Of a stretch of 64,000 nucleotides of DNA, positions 12,008 to 23,552 are shown piece by piece. The notes under the pieces are model-generated. The model did not search any database and was not told where the DNA came from. It saw only the letters and a list, made by a program, of their open reading frames with translations. A program made the translations under genes and the position numbers. Origin of the DNA: Ahaetulla prasina (lineage: Eukaryota; Chordata; Lepidosauria; Squamata; Colubridae); the NCBI RefSeq assembly GCF_028640845.1, contig NC_080541.1:7904935-7968934 (forward strand). Reading direction: 5' to 3'. How positions within the stretch are numbered: the first letter of the stretch is position 1; each line of letters opens with the position of its first letter.

Positions 12008-12091
<84 letters not shown>
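12007..12091 (+). repeat. (TAGA)n microsatellite
   Basis: About 21 TAGA units, directly at the 3' end of an antisense LINE fragment, so probably seeded by its tail. Confidence 0.97.
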
Positions 12092-12094
<3 letters not shown>

Positions 12095-13045
12095 AATTTA
12101 TATGGCCACCCAACTCACTCACAGTAACTCCCAATTGCTTATAAAGTACAAAAACCAATAATCCTCCCTCCCTCCCATGATGGCAACAATTAGACCACTT
12201 GATGGTATCCGCCCGGGCTCTCCGGTCCTGCTGGAAAAACCAGGGCCTTGGAAAGAGTGACAAGTTGGGGTCCAGTCTCATCTTTGTGGGGATGATGTTC
12301 CACAGGGAGGGAACCACCATGGAGAAGGCCCTCCTTCTTGGTTCCAGAAGATGGACCTCCTTAAGAGAGGGGACCCGTAACACTACCTCGCTCCCCAGTC
12401 TGGTAGTGTTGTGGGCTGTCAGCCGCTGGCTGAATCAGATGAGGAGGCAGCGTGGGAGTCAGGATCAGTATCAAGGCAACCTGAGAGCTCTGAGGAGGAA
12501 GAGGAGTGGAGCTGGCAGAGACACACAGAGAGAGAAACAGGCGGAGCCTGGGCCATCTGTCAGCCCTCAGATGGAGAGTCAACAGCCCCCAGGTCTGGAG
12601 GTTGCTGATGAGGAAGAGGAAGAACAGCTGGGTTCCGTGCCTGACGTGCGGATGTGCAGAAGGCAGAGGAGAGGAGAGGAGAGTAGTGGAAATCTATGGG
12701 CTGACTCTTCGGAAGGAAGAACCACTGCTGCTAGTGAGGCCCCACCTTAGCTTTGAGGATAAAAGGCAGGGGCTGGAGATGAATAGGTGTGACAGACAAC
12801 TATTCATCTTCTGGCCGCACGGACTTGTTACCTGCAGTGAGAGAGAAACTTTTTGCCGGAGCTTCTGGTGCTCCTAATAAAGGAATCTTTGAGTTCACTT
12901 CAGAGGGTTGGTCGTGTTTGGGGAACTGGGTCAGAACAGGTAGATATGACTGGGAAGAGAGAGTCCTTCAGATAACCTTGTTCCAAGCCATGTAAGGCTT
13001 TGAAGATTGTAACCAGCACCTTGAACTGGACTAATACAGATTTGT
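12092..13045 (-). mobile_element. L2-related LINE fragment split by an LTR
   Basis: On the - strand the parts 12092-12406 and 12939-13045 join into one LINE 3' region. It shows LWNIIP-type coding (12280-12330) and an upstream thumb-like region. The solo LTR at 12407-12938 interrupts it, with 5-bp duplicated target GGTAG. Confidence 0.6.
12407..12938 (+). mobile_element. Solo LTR (subfamily D)
   Basis: A 532-bp LTR. It starts TGTTGTGG, ends CAGAACA and is flanked by the exact 5-bp duplication GGTAG (12402-12406 and 12939-12943). TATA-like GATAAAAGG lies at about 12759 and AATAAA at about 12875. No internal gag or pol sequence is nearby, so it is a solo LTR left by recombination. From base 5 a frame of 65 codons (12411-12608) opens with the acidic ESDEEAAWESGS and ESSEEEEEW. 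Element class (Ty3-like or ERV) cannot be decided without the interior. Confidence 0.85.
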
Positions 13046-13985
13046 GAGGTTGCTACTTTTTCCAACCAACCATAATTAACTTTAAAAATGGATGAGGATT
13101 AGAATTAGTATTAGATTTTGCCCTGAATTTCCACAGAAAACACGAGGGGGGTAACTACTTGCGGCATTTCTCACAATACAACTTTCAGTTGTGCAGCTTA
13201 GAAATATATATTTTAAGGCTGTGAATACTCATCCCGCTGGCATCAGATTTGGCACACGTTATATTGCAAGAAAGCCTCGACTCTTTATTCACGTGTGTGA
13301 TGATTAATTTCTGGCATCTTTGATTTGTGGATGAAGATGAGCTAATTGGAATAACCTGAAATAATTAGAACTTAAGCAATTAAAACATATTTGTGACAAC
13401 AATGCATCCTAAATTATAAAAACTGATGTTTATCCCAGCATCTTTTTTTTTTTTAAATATGCCTGATGACTCAGACATAATTCAATTTATTTGGTGGAAA
13501 TTTTAACTCCCCGCTAGATAATTAGTTCTTGATTTATTAGGGCAGATTTGGTTGGTAGGATTTCACTAGATCTCTGCCACTGAATTCTTGGGGTTCTCTG
13601 AATTTGATGGCAGATGTTTCATAACCAGGCTAGATAACTGTCAGCGTTCCAGAAAAGGCTTTCCTGCAGAAAAGACTCCGAAGCAAACATCTTTCAAAGT
13701 TCTTTGACTAGCATAGGTAAACTGGCACAGTTGGATGAAATCCGAATCTGGGGATCCGGGTTTCTCCCTCAGTAAGACAAACTCCAAAATCCCCACCCCC
13801 CTGACCCCTCTGCCGATCACATGCTCCGATCTCCAACCGTCCCATCTCGAGACATCACTCCGGCCACTCCTTCTCCAGATGTAGGCTCAGCCTGACGTTG
13901 ACCAGCAGGACGAATGTTATTATGTCTAATAGCGTCTTCTACCAACCCCACCCCCCTCCTACTTTCCCACATATGGGAAAGTGAC
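13046..13985. other. Unassigned intronic sequence
   Basis: AT-rich first half and GC-rich second half. No gene or clear repeat. The piece from 13853 shares a few words with 15648-15708 next to another LTR, too little to name a family. Confidence 0.45.
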
Positions 13986-14617
13986 TGTTGTGACTCGTCC
14001 TCCCTCCTCTCCTCAGCCGGGTCCCTCCCATCTCCAACCGGGCCTTTTATCAGACTCCGAGTCTGATAATGAAGATGAACGGCCTGTCATGCCTCCAGCC
14101 CCCGGCCCTGGCCCCATGCCCGGAGAGGATTCCAGGAGTGGGAGGACAAGCCCGATAAACCTCACTCATACAGCGTGTGTTCCTTTGGCTCAGCCATCAG
14201 AGCAGGACGTCAGCCAGGTGCTGGAATTACTCGGCCCTACTCCCTCTGACCCCTCCCTTTCCCAGAAGCTGACAGCAGATCCAGCTGAAGACAATTTAGA
14301 GTGGGAGGACCCTCGCTTCCGGAGATCTGAGAGGTGACACCAGCAGAAGGAGGGGTGGGGCAGGCCTGGATAAATGCTGAGTCATGGAGCCACACCCCAC
14401 AGCCTATATAAAGGATCTGTTTTTGGCATTCCAACCTTGAGTCAAGCAAAGTCTTATCTAGTGTGCTGATACCGGACCCTATCACTGAAGTCACAACTTG
14501 GACTCCTGCCTGCCCTGATAAACCTCGAAGGAACTTGGCAAGCTGCAGAGGCTTCGTTGTCAAGTTGGTCACGGACTTCCTTGACTCGTTCGTCGGAGTG
14601 GGGGATGGGACACGATA
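13986..14617 (+). mobile_element. Solo LTR (subfamily B)
   Basis: A 632-bp LTR starting TGTTGTGACTCG and ending GACACGATA. Flanks GTGAC and GTGGC are a 5-bp duplication with one mismatch. A TATA box (CCTATATAAAGG) lies at about 14402. A frame from base 5 runs to a stop at 14337 (116 codons) with LLSDSESDNEDERP and the terminal DPRFRRSER. There is no internal retroelement region. A second subfamily B LTR, inverted, lies at 15709. Confidence 0.85.
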
Positions 14618-14677
14618 GTGGCAGTGCCGAAGCCTTCGGCCTAGTATGGCTTTCAAAACTGACAATAACATTATTCC

Positions 14678-14925
14678 GAGCAGAGGTGCTATTCAGCCAG
14701 TTTGGAGCGGTTCACCCAAACCGGTAGCAGAAATCGCGGGTTGGCCTGCCCACCCGCCTCAGCTCTATGCCATCCTACTTAGGTATGTTTTTGAAGCCAG
14801 GCACATGCATGGAAAGTGGGCGCGCCAGCAAAGTGCATTTTCGAAGGCCGTGCACATACGTGGACGGGCTGCACGCTCACATTTGCGAATCAGTATGGAA
14901 GGTAAGGGAATACCTGGTTTCGAGT
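14678..14925 (+). mobile_element. hAT-type MITE fragment (CAGAGGTG family)
   Basis: Begins CAGAGGTGCTATTCAGCCAG and includes the ACCGGTAGCAGAAAT block, like the complete element at 22798-23047. The right TIR is missing or too diverged to see, so no duplication can be scored. Confidence 0.5.
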
Positions 14926-15006
14926 CATGATGTCATCGTTCTGAGTAATGACCTCTGGGAAGTCAGGACTCTGACGCTTTATTCAGGTTCAAGAGATCCT
15001 TTATTG

Positions 15007-15141
15007 CAGGGGTCTCCAACCTCGGCAGCTTTAAGACTTGTGGACTTCAACTCCCAGAGTTCCTCAGGCAGCTTTGCTGGCTGAGGAACTCTGGGAGTTG
15101 AAGTCCACAAGTCTTAAAGTTGCCGAGGTTAGAGACCCCTG
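15007..15141. mobile_element. Palindromic hAT MITE (hairpin type)
   Basis: A 135-bp element that is almost one inverted repeat, from CAGGGGTCTCCAACC to its complement ending GAGACCCCTG. It is flanked by a perfect 8-bp duplication CTTTATTG (14999-15006 and 15142-15149). TIR start CAGGGGT and 8-bp duplications identify hAT. The arms differ at a few positions only. Confidence 0.92.
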
Positions 15142-15214
15142 CTTTATTGAATACATTGTATCGGCATTCAAAGAATTGAAGCTACCTCTCAATCATTCCC
15201 ACGCATAGGGATGC

Positions 15215-15645
15215 TCCCGGTTCGGACTGGATCGCCTGATTCGGTAGCGATGGTGGTGGGTGGTTCGGAGAACCGGTAGCAAAAATCCCTGCCTCCCCCC
15301 ATGCCCAGGTGAGTCACTCAGAGAGGTGGGTTTTTTTTACTTTTTACCGAAAAAATGCTTTTAAAAGTGAAAAAAAAAAGCCTCTGATGATCGCATGGCC
15401 CAGCTGGGATCGTCAGAGCCTTTTGAAAGCATTTTTTCTACAACCTCTTCACCCAAAGAGGTTGTAGAAAAAATGCTTTTAAAAGGCTCTGGGGATCCCA
15501 GCTGAGTTGCCTGATCGTCAGAGGCTTTTTTTTTCTTTTAAAGGCAAAAAAAAAAAAGCTTTTAAAAGAAAATCCTCTGACGATCAGGCAACTCAGATGG
15601 GATCGCCAGAGCCTTTTAAAAGCATTTTTAACAAGCACTCCAGAT
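15215..15645 (+). mobile_element. hAT MITE fragment with internal hairpins
   Basis: Contains the ACTGGATCGCCTGATTCGG and GGTTCGGAGAACCGGTAGC blocks of the CAGGGGTGAAAT family. It holds two strong internal inverted repeats, around the AGAGGTTGTAGAAAAAATGC arms (15430-15484) and the CTGATCGTCAGAGG arms (15505-15600). TIRs are not intact. Confidence 0.6.
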
Positions 15646-15708
15646 GTAGATTCCCGCTCAACTTCAGCAGATGTCCGTTGACATGACCTTGGTTCTCACA
15701 CCAACTGG

Positions 15709-16337
15709 TGTCGTGTCCTACTCCCACTCCGACGAACGAGTCAAGGAAGTCCATAACAAACTTGGCAACGAAGCCTTTGCAGCTTGCCAAGTTCCTTCGA
15801 GGTTTATCAGGGCAGGCAGGAGTCCAGGTTGTGATTTCAGCGATAGAGTCCGATATCAGCAAACTAGATAAGACTTTGCTTGACTCAAAGTTGGAATGCC
15901 AAAAGCAGGTCCTTTATATAGGCTGTGGGGTGTGGCTCCATGACTCAGCATTTATCCAGGCCTGCCCCACCCCTCCTTCTGCTGGCGTGCCTCTCAGATC
16001 TCCGGAAATGAGGGTCCTCCCCTTTGAATTGTCTTCAGCTGGATCTGCTGTCAGCTTCTGGGAAAGGGAGGGGTCAGAGGGAGTAGGGCCGAGTGATTCC
16101 AGCACCTGGCTGGCTTCCTGCTCTGAAGGCTGAGCCAAAGGAACACACGCTGTATGAGTGAGGCTTATCGGGCTTGTCCTTTCACTCCTGGAATCCTCTC
16201 CGGGCATGGGGCCAGGGCCGGGGGCTGGAGGCATGACAGGCCGTTCATCTTCATTATCAGACTCAGAGTCAGATAAAAGGCCCTGTTGGAGACGGGAGGG
16301 GCCCAGCTGAGGAGAGGAGGGAGGACGAGTCACACCA
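15709..16337 (-). mobile_element. Solo LTR (subfamily B, inverted)
   Basis: A 629-bp LTR on the - strand flanked by the exact duplication ACTGG (15704-15708 and 16338-16342). It has the same TATA box and U3 frame as the LTR at 13986. The frame carries SDSESDNEDERP, then slips after PAEDN because of a single-base indel. Opposite orientation and a different target duplication show an independent insertion, not the partner LTR of one provirus. Confidence 0.87.
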
Positions 16338-16732
16338 ACTGGTAGATGTTATAGCTAGCCGTCTGAGGCACCACATTCCTGAGTTTCCCCTCCCCCCATG
16401 CTCGCCCCCCTCCCCCTTGAATGGCAACCAAGAAACAAAGCAGAGGTGAGTATGGCTTCAGCTGACATTGTTTTGCAGGTTGACAATAAGTGCATTTTCA
16501 TTTTTCTGTAAGCAACATAAGCCTGAAGCTACAATGAACATCTCTAGATGTACAGTGATGACCCAATAGCAGGGGTGAAATCCAGCAGGTTCTGACAGGT
16601 TCTGGAGAACCGGTAGCGGAAATTTTGAGCAGTTTGGAGAACCGGCAAATACCACCTCTGACTGACCCCAGAGTGGGGTGGAAATGGAGATTTCGCAATA
16701 TCCTTCCCCCAGGAGTGGGGAGGGAATGGAGA

Positions 16733-17417
16733 TTTTAACATAACATAACATAACATAACAACAGAGTTGGAAGGGACCTTGGAGGCCTTCCAGTCCAACC
16801 CCCTGCCCAGGCAGGAAACCCTACACCATCTCAGTCAGATGGTTATCCAACATTTTCTTAAAAATTTCCAGTGTTGGAGCATTCACAACTTCTGCAGGCG
16901 TTCCACTTATTAATTGTTCTAACTGTCAGGAAATTTCTCCTTAGTTCTAAGTTGCTTCTTTCTTTGATCAGTTTCCACCCATTGCTTCTTGTTCTACCCT
17001 CAGGTGCTTTGGAGAACAGCCCGACTCCCTCTTCTTTGTGGCAACCCCTGAGATATTGGAACACAGCTATCATGTCTCCCCTAGTCCTTCTTTTTATTAA
17101 ACTAGACATACCCAGTTCCTGCAACCGTTCTTCATATGTTTTAGCCTCCAGTCCTCTAATCATCTTTGTTGCTCTTCTCTGCACTCTTTCTAGAGTCTCA
17201 ACATCTTTTTTACATCGTGGAGACCAAAACTGGATGCAATATTCCAAGTGTGGCCTTACCAAGGCATTATAAAGTGACACTAACACTTCACGTGATCTTG
17301 ATTTTATCCCTCTGTTTATGCAGCCCAGAACTGTGTTGGCTTTTTTAGCAGTTGCTGCACACTGCTGGCTCATATCTAAATGGTTATCCACTAGGACTCC
17401 AAGATCCCTCTCATTTT
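16733..17417 (-). mobile_element. CR1 LINE 3' fragment nested in hAT MITE
   Basis: The - strand frame is open for over 200 codons: [20 protein letters not shown], then [20 protein letters not shown], then [20 protein letters not shown]. It ends at the CR1 3' UTR with an (ATAAC)n tail at 16738-16760. RT catalytic motifs lie upstream and are absent. The well-preserved frame suggests a fairly young copy. Confidence 0.88.
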
Positions 17418-17612
17418 GCAATATCCTTCCCCCAGGAGTGGGGAGGGAATGGAAATTTCGCAGTATACGTCCCCCAGGAGTGGGGAGGGAAAGGGGATTT
17501 TGCAATATCCTTCCCCCAGGAGTGGGGAGGGAATGGAGATTTCGCAGTATACTTCCCCCAGAAACTTCCCCCAGGAGTGGGGAGGGAAAGGGGATTTTGC
17601 AGTATCCTCCCC
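17415..17612 (+). repeat. ~42-bp minisatellite inside a MITE
   Basis: About four to five tandem units built around CCCCCAGGAGTGGGGAGGGA, alternating ATTTCGCAGTATAC and ATTTTGCAATATCC ends. One more unit sits on the other side of the CR1 insertion at 16681-16737, showing that the array predates CR1. Confidence 0.88.
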
Positions 17613-17854
17613 CTGCCACGCCCACCAAGCCACACCCACAGAACCAATAGTAAAAAAAAAAATTGGATTTCACCACTGCCTAATAGTAAATAGAAGATGG
17701 AGAAATCCTATACAATCTGCCAAGATACTTCTAGATGCTGGTTGTGGACCAATGTATAGGTCTCTGGCAAGAGAGTAGGCAAGGAGGATTTGATCTGGAA
17801 GAGATAGATTTTTAATGAATATTGTATTTTAATTTTTTGGGGGGGATTTATGTT

Positions 17855-17962
17855 TTATCTATGCTGTACACCGCCCTGAGTCCTTGGAGAAGGGTGGTAT
17901 AAAAATGTGAAAAATAAATAAATACATACATACATACATACATACATACATACATACATACA
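17855..17962 (+). mobile_element. L2-like 3' tail with (ATAC)n
   Basis: CACCGCCCTGAGTCCTTGGA and AGAAGGGTGGTATAAAAATG, then (AATA)n passing into about ten ATAC units (17920-17960). Confidence 0.8.
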
Positions 17963-17989
17963 ATCAAAATCGGTGTGAAGAGCAGATCC

Positions 17990-18228
17990 ATCATGAAGGG
18001 AACTAACCACGATTGAAACTAACCAAGGAGAGAAGAAAGTAGAACTAACGGTGAGAGCAATCAACCAATGGAACAGTTTACCTCCAGAAGTAGTGGGTAC
18101 TCCCATCACTGGAGACTTTCAAAAAGAAACTGGACAACCACTTGTCTGGCATCATATTAGGTCCCTGCTCAAACAGGGGGTTAGACTAGAAGACCTCCAA
18201 GGTCCCTTCCAATTCTATTATTCTATGT
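17990..18228 (+). mobile_element. CR1 LINE 3' end
   Basis: Conserved terminal words: AACCAATGGAACAGTTTACC, TTAGACTAGAAGACCTCCAA and GGTCCCTTCCAATTCTATTA. Less than 250 bp remain. Confidence 0.85.
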
Positions 18229-18832
18229 TCTGTGCTGCAGCAGAAGCAATACAGGAGGACAGAACTGATCTTGTGACAAGAGAAGAATTGGAGAAAAGTT
18301 TTGGCTTTCCAAATAAGAAACTACTATAATTACCAAAGAAAAACGGAAGATGAAAGCTTTAGAAAAGCAGAAAATATATAAGAGTATGACCTTTAAGAGC
18401 AAAGCCAGAAAGGGAGAATGTATCTCAATCAAAAATGTTGACAAATAGAGAAAATATGAACAAAAAAAGGAAGTGAGAGTTGGTTTTCAGGAAAAAAAGT
18501 ACCTTTATGGAAGATGAAACAGACCAGCGAGAATTGACTAAGTTTAAAGAAGACAGAAAGACAAGAAAGCCTTTTATGTATAAGTTTATAGAATGAATAT
18601 ATTCAGGGATTTATTTCGCTAGAAATTAATGTACAACAGGGAAGTCAGCCACCTGTCAAAGGGTAATCAATCAGACGCCTGTGAAATAAACTGACTTTTT
18701 CAGAGCTCTGGAAAAATTGATGATTCTGGTTAACAAAAAAGATTATACAGTCTACAACTTGAGGAAGATTGCGGTTTGAAGAGAACGTGTGCGTTGCAAA
18801 AAATACTGCATTCATTTTATACTTTTCCTAAA
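18229..18832. other. Unassigned A-rich intronic sequence
   Basis: Purine-rich + strand, with no ORF of note and no recognised element. Confidence 0.5.
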
Positions 18833-19190
18833 AGGTAAAGGTTCCCCTCGCACATACGTGCTAGTCGTTGCCGACTCTAGGGGGCGGTACTCATCTCCGT
18901 TTCTAAGCCGAAGAGCCAGCGCTGTCCGAAGACGTCTCCATGGTCATGTGGCCGGCATGACTCAACGCCAAAGGCGCCCGGAACGCTGTTACCTTCCCAC
19001 CAAAGGTGGTCCCTATTTTTTCTACTTGCATTTTTATGTGCTTTCGAAACTGCTAGGTTGGCAGAAGCTGGGACAAGTAATGGGAGCTCACCCCGTTATA
19101 CGGCAGCACCAGGGATTCGAACCGCTGAGCTGCCGACCTTTCGATCGACAAGCTCAACATCCTAGCCCCTGAGCCACCATGTCCCCTTTT
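18833..19190 (-). mobile_element. Sauria-type SINE (antisense)
   Basis: Complement of the unit at 29228: starts AAAGGTAAAGGTTCCCCTCG and ends in the tRNA-like head (CCTGAGCCACCATGTCCC). The B-box complement GGGATTCGAACCGC is intact. Confidence 0.85.
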
Positions 19191-19559
19191 ACTTTTCCTA
19201 AGATCTTACAAAGAGAGAACCTCAGAGAGAGAAAAGGTAGGAAAAAACAGGAGGACTTGAAATCAAATAGGTAACGTAGGAGGTATAATGGGAAGGATCG
19301 GAGCTTCTAGGAGAATCTGCTTGGAGTATAGAAATTGAAAACTCTAGAAGTGGAAACCAGGAGATGAGAATTCTAGTTCTGACTGAGGCATGAAACTAAG
19401 GCTAGGTGACCTTAGGCCAGTCACCCTCTTTCAGCCCTGGGAAAATGGCAATGGAAAACCACATCTGAAATGCTGCCAAAATTAGGGTGATTTCAAGAAC
19501 ACAAGAAAGAAGAACAACATTTTTGAATTGCATATTTGGAGATAGCTAGTAACAGTGCT
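19191..19559. other. Unassigned sequence with a short SINE-like piece
   Basis: Around 19370-19500, words such as GTGACCTTAGGCCAGTCAC resemble the unit amplified at 24172-24930. Nothing else is recognised. Confidence 0.4.
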
Positions 19560-20340
19560 ATACTATAGATAGAATTCTTTATCGGCCAAGTGTGATTGGA
19601 CACACCAGGAATCTGTCTTTGGTGCATATGCTCTCAGTGTACATAAAAAGACAAGATACATTCGTCAAGAATCATAAGGTACAACACTTAATGATAGTCA
19701 TAGGGTACAAATTAACAACTGAATCATACTAGGAAACAATATAAATCGTAAGGATACAGCAATAAGTTACAGTCATATAGTCATAAGTAGGAGGAGATGG
19801 GTGATGGGAACGATGAGAAGATTAATAGTAATAGTAATGCAGATTTAGTAAATAGTTTGACAGTGTTGAGGAAATTATTTGTTTAGCAGAGTGATGGCAT
19901 TTGGGAAAAAACTGTTCTTGTGTCTTGTTGTTCTGGTGTGCAGTGCTCTATAGCGTCGTTTTGAGGGTAGGAGTTGAAACAGTTTATGTCCGGATGTGAG
20001 GAGTCTGTAAATATTTTCACAGCCCTCTTTTTGACTCATGCAGTATACAGGTCCTCAATGGAAGGCAGGTTGATAGTCATTGTTTTTTCTGCAGTTCTAA
20101 TTATCCTCTGAAGTCTGTGTCTTTCTTGTTGGGTTGCAGAACCGAACCAGACAGTTATAGAGGTGCAGATGACAGACTCAATAATTCCTCTGTAGAACTG
20201 GATCAGCAGCTCCTTGGGCAGTTTGAGCTTACTGAGTTGGCGCAGAAAGAACATTCTTTGTTGTCCTTTTTTGATGATGTTTTTGATGTTAGCTGTCCAT
20301 TTTAGATCTTGCGATATGGTAGAACCTAGAAATTAGAAGG
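19560..20340 (-). mobile_element. Rex1/CR1-group LINE with (AATAG) tail
   Basis: A - strand frame at 20036-20254 reads FLRQLSKLKLPKELLIQFY and IIESVICTSITVWFGSATQQ, then IIRTAEKTMTINLPSIEDLY, a Rex1/CR1-group RT C-terminal region. Its 3' UTR ends at GGCCAAGTGTGATTGGACAC (19590-19605). The same 3' end occurs at 20800, 21040, 21290, 50810 and 51850. Confidence 0.7.
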
Positions 20341-20414
20341 TCTCTACTGTTGATACTGTGATTGCTGGAAGCTGAGCCTTAACTAGAGAGGTGAAGACAA
20401 TGAGTAACTCTGAT

Positions 20415-20847
20415 GAGGGCCACATTGTCTATGAAATACTGTTATTCCATTGAGGATCTCTATACATCACGGATGAGAAAGAGGGCTGTGAAAATATCTA
20501 CAGACCCCTCACATCCTGGACATAAACTGTGGCAACTTCTCCCCTCAAGACAATGCTAGGGCAGTGCACACCAGAACAACTTGACACAAGGACAGTTTTT
20601 TCCCCAATGCCATCATTCTGTGAGCACCTAATTTCCACAGCACTGTCTTATGTCTAAAGATATTAAAGGGCTGTATTACTAGTACCCTTCTCATCTGTTC
20701 CACCACCTTCTCTTATTGGTATCATTATTATGATTATTACTTTGTTGTTATGATTATTATTACTTTCCGTTTTGCATGTACACTGAGAACTTAAGCACCG
20801 GAGACAAATTCCTTGTGTGTCTAAACTTACTTGGCCGAATAAAGCTA
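20415..20847 (+). mobile_element. Rex1/CR1-group LINE 3' region
   Basis: + strand copy of the LINE just upstream in inverted orientation: GAGAAAGAGGGCTGTGAAAA, CTGGACATAAACTG, and the 3' end ATTCCTTGTGTGTCTAAAC…GAATAAAGCTATTC, then (TTCTA)n. Confidence 0.7.
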
Positions 20848-21545
20848 TTCTATTCTATTCTTTCTATTCTATTCTATTCTATTCTATTCTATTCTACTCT
20901 ACTCTACTCTACTCTACTCTACTCTACTCTACTCTACTCTACTCAATTGTGTTGTAAATGTTGTACCTTGATGAACATATCTTTTCTTTTATGTACACTG
21001 AGAGCATATGCACCAAGACAAATTCCTTGTGTGTCCAATCACACTTGGCCAATAAAGAATTCTATTCTATTCTATTCTATTCTATTCTATTCTATTCTAT
21101 TCTATTCTATTCTATTCTATTCTATTCTATTCTATTCCCTCTTCATTCTATTCTATTCTATTCTATTCTACTCTACTCTACTCTACTCTACTCTACTCAA
21201 TTGTGTTGTAAATGTTGTACCTTGATGAACGTATCTTTTCTTTTATGTACACTGAGGGCATATGCACCAAGACAAATTCCTTGTGTGTCCAATCACACTT
21301 GGCCAATAAAAATTCTATTCTATTCTATTCTACTCTACCCTACCCTACTCTACACTCTACACTTCACTCTATTCTACTCTACTCTACTCTATTCTACTCT
21401 ACCCTACCCTACCCTACTCTACACTCTACACGTCACTCTATTCTACTCTATTCTACTCTATTCTACTCTACTCTACTCTATTCTACTCTACCCTACCCTA
21501 CTCTACACTCTACACTTCACTCTATTCTACTCTACTCTACTCTAT
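20848..21545 (+). repeat. Tandem LINE 3' tails with (TTCTA)n/(CTCTA)n
   Basis: Two ~115-bp LINE 3' tails (20945-21059 and 21197-21312; each from AATTGTGTTGTAAATGTTGT to TTGGCCAATAAA) alternate with pentanucleotide arrays at 20848-20944, 21060-21196 and 21313-21545. Arrays change unit from TTCTA to CTCTA, and the last also contains CCCTA and CACTCTA. ORFs reading FYSIL repeats are artefacts. Confidence 0.93.
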
Positions 21546-21731
21546 TATTATCATCCCAGGTGTGAGGGGGTGTCCCTCAGCTCAGCTTCCATCTGCTCTG
21601 AAAGTGAGACATATAAGCCAAGCACTCTCAAATTTAAAGCTGGACCGTTACTTGAATCAGATGGCTTCCTAATCTACATTCACTCCATCTTGCTCAGATT
21701 GAGCTCGTTCCTTCTCATCCTGCCTCTAAAA

Positions 21732-21933
21732 CAGGGGTCCCCAACCATTCAGACCTCAGGGACCACTAAATTCATAATTTTAAATTCCGCGGCCCGCTAA
21801 TATTGATTTTATTTAAAAAAAAGTTCAATAGTATCTAGTGCAATATTAAAAAATGCAAATAATTTTTCTGCGGACCACCAAAAGTTTCTCACGGACCACC
21901 AGTTGTCCATGGACCACCAGTTGGTGACCACAG
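21732..21933. mobile_element. hAT MITE (CAGGGGTCCCCAACC)
   Basis: 202 bp. It starts CAGGGGTCCCCAACC and ends TTGGTGACCACAG, with flanks CTCTAAAA and CTCTCAAA (7 of 8). Confidence 0.85.
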
Positions 21934-21941
21934 CTCTCAAA

Positions 21942-22797
21942 GATTCCCAAGAATTAGGATAGCATCGCCATGGCGGCAGCTGTTTGTCTTAGATAGGGTT
22001 GAAATAATTAGCATCCTGATCATAACTAACCTGTCAACAGATGTTCCTTCCCAAGGGACTTCCTGCCGATATTGAACAACATTGGGGAGCCCAGAAGAAC
22101 ACACAACATATAAAAGAGGCCTTGGGGTTGATTGTCCCCATCTGCTATCACTAACCACCTGTCAGGTTTCTATCTTTATTTACAAATGCATCTGCGTTAT
22201 GAATTTACCTAGATTTAGGTGAATATTTACGGTATGTGCATAGAAAATACAAAAGGGTCCGGGATTTAAATTTCATATACTTTCCCTTTTTACGTTGCCT
22301 TTCTTCCTTCAGCTTTATATTTCTGGATTTATGTTGAAATAGCTTCATTTGAGCTAGTGCCTTATTAAACCTTTCGCTTTTTTGACTCCAGTTTTCTATT
22401 AAGAGGTCTGTTCCAGCTGGTAACAATAGATTGAAAGGTGCTTCTTATCAGACGGTATGGAGATTACAGAAATGTACAATTAAGAATGATTCTTTTTTCT
22501 TTTTTTCTTTTTTTTTTACGGAGTTTATAGAGGGCATCCTGCCAATGCTGAAAGCGGGCTGGCTTCTGAAGCCTCTTTCCACAGGGGTATTTTGAATATA
22601 AATAAATTCTTCTCCGCCATTCCGTGTGACAGATTTAAGCAACGATTGCTCAAGTAATATCGTCTGGCAGGCTTTCTTCCCAACGATACCTATTGCATAT
22701 CACATCATGATACCAGGTTTCGTGGCAGCTGCGAAGCTCAAAAAGATGTCTAAATGTATCTTGGGTTAGAATCCTGAGTAGCTCTCACCCTGACAAT
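21942..22797. other. Unassigned intronic sequence
   Basis: No protein-like ORF and no recognised repeat beyond short homopolymers at 22490-22516. Confidence 0.5.
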
Positions 22798-23047
22798 CAG
22801 AAGTGATACTCAGCCGGTTCGCACCGGTTCAAGCGAACCGGTAGCAGAAATTGTGCCACCACCACAACCCCTCCCCTGCCCTGCCCTGCTCTATGCTGTC
22901 CTATTTAGGCATGTATTTGAGGCCGGGTGCATGCACGGATGGCGTGTCCACGAGCAAAGCTCATGCGCGGAACGCTGGGCGCATGTGCACGCTCACATTT
23001 TTAGTGCTGGGCAAACCGGTAGGTAAATGATGGGAATCCCACCTCTG
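22798..23047. mobile_element. hAT MITE (CAGAAGTG…CACCTCTG)
   Basis: 250 bp with exact 8-bp duplication CTGACAAT (22790-22797 and 23048-23055). Internal blocks GCCGGTTCGCACCGGTTC and AACCGGTAGCAGAAATTG are shared with 14678. Confidence 0.9.
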
Positions 23048-23113
23048 CTGACAATGTCTTTAAAAAGTCCTTGAAAATCTAGGTGTAGGCCATGGGATGG
23101 TTGGGGGTTGAAC

Positions 23114-23517
23114 CAGGGGGGAAATGCTCCTGGTATGGACCGGATCGCCTGATCCGGTAGCGATGTCGGCGGGTGGTTCGGAGAACCGGTAGCAAAAACC
23201 TCTGCACCTCCCCCCAATGCCCAGCTGAGCTGCACGATCATCAGAGGTTTTCTTTTTTTTTTTACTTTTAAAAGCATTTTTTCTTCGGCCGAAAAAAATG
23301 CTTTTAAAAGTAAAAAAAGCCTCTGATGATCCCACAGCTCAGCTGAGCACTAGCCCAAAAATGGGGGGGAGTCCGGTTTTCCTCCCAGCAGGCTTTCCTG
23401 AAGCTTCCCTGAAGCCTGCTGGGAAGAAAAACCGACTCCCCCCCCCCCCGTTTTTTGGTTTGGCTATCAGGGAAGCCTGCTGGGAGGAAAAATGGGGTGG
23501 GTGGTTGGGGGTTCGCT

Positions 23518-23552
<35 letters not shown>

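Larger units (their letters stand above)
16570..17678. mobile_element. hAT MITE (CAGGGGTGAAAT family) split by CR1
   Basis: TIRs CAGGGGTGAAATCC and GGATTTCACCACTG, with flanks CCCAATAG and CCTAATAG (7 of 8 match). A CR1 copy occupies about 16733-17417. The remaining MITE sequence includes a ~42-bp minisatellite. Long ORFs here with repeated EWGG or PHSWG strings are artefacts of the minisatellite. Confidence 0.85.

Noticed and set aside
13986..16337. Two subfamily B LTRs 1.1 kb apart could be the ends of one provirus
   Set aside because: They are in opposite orientation, have different target duplications (GTGAC and ACTGG), and the DNA between holds MITEs but no gag or pol.
17352..17693. ORFs with repeated [13 protein letters not shown] units as a possible repeat protein
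   Set aside because: They translate the ~42-bp minisatellite inside a hAT MITE, and open frames occur in several frames at once.
20776..21800. Long ORFs of FYSIL repeats
   Set aside because: Pure translation of (TTCTA)n and (CTCTA)n arrays.
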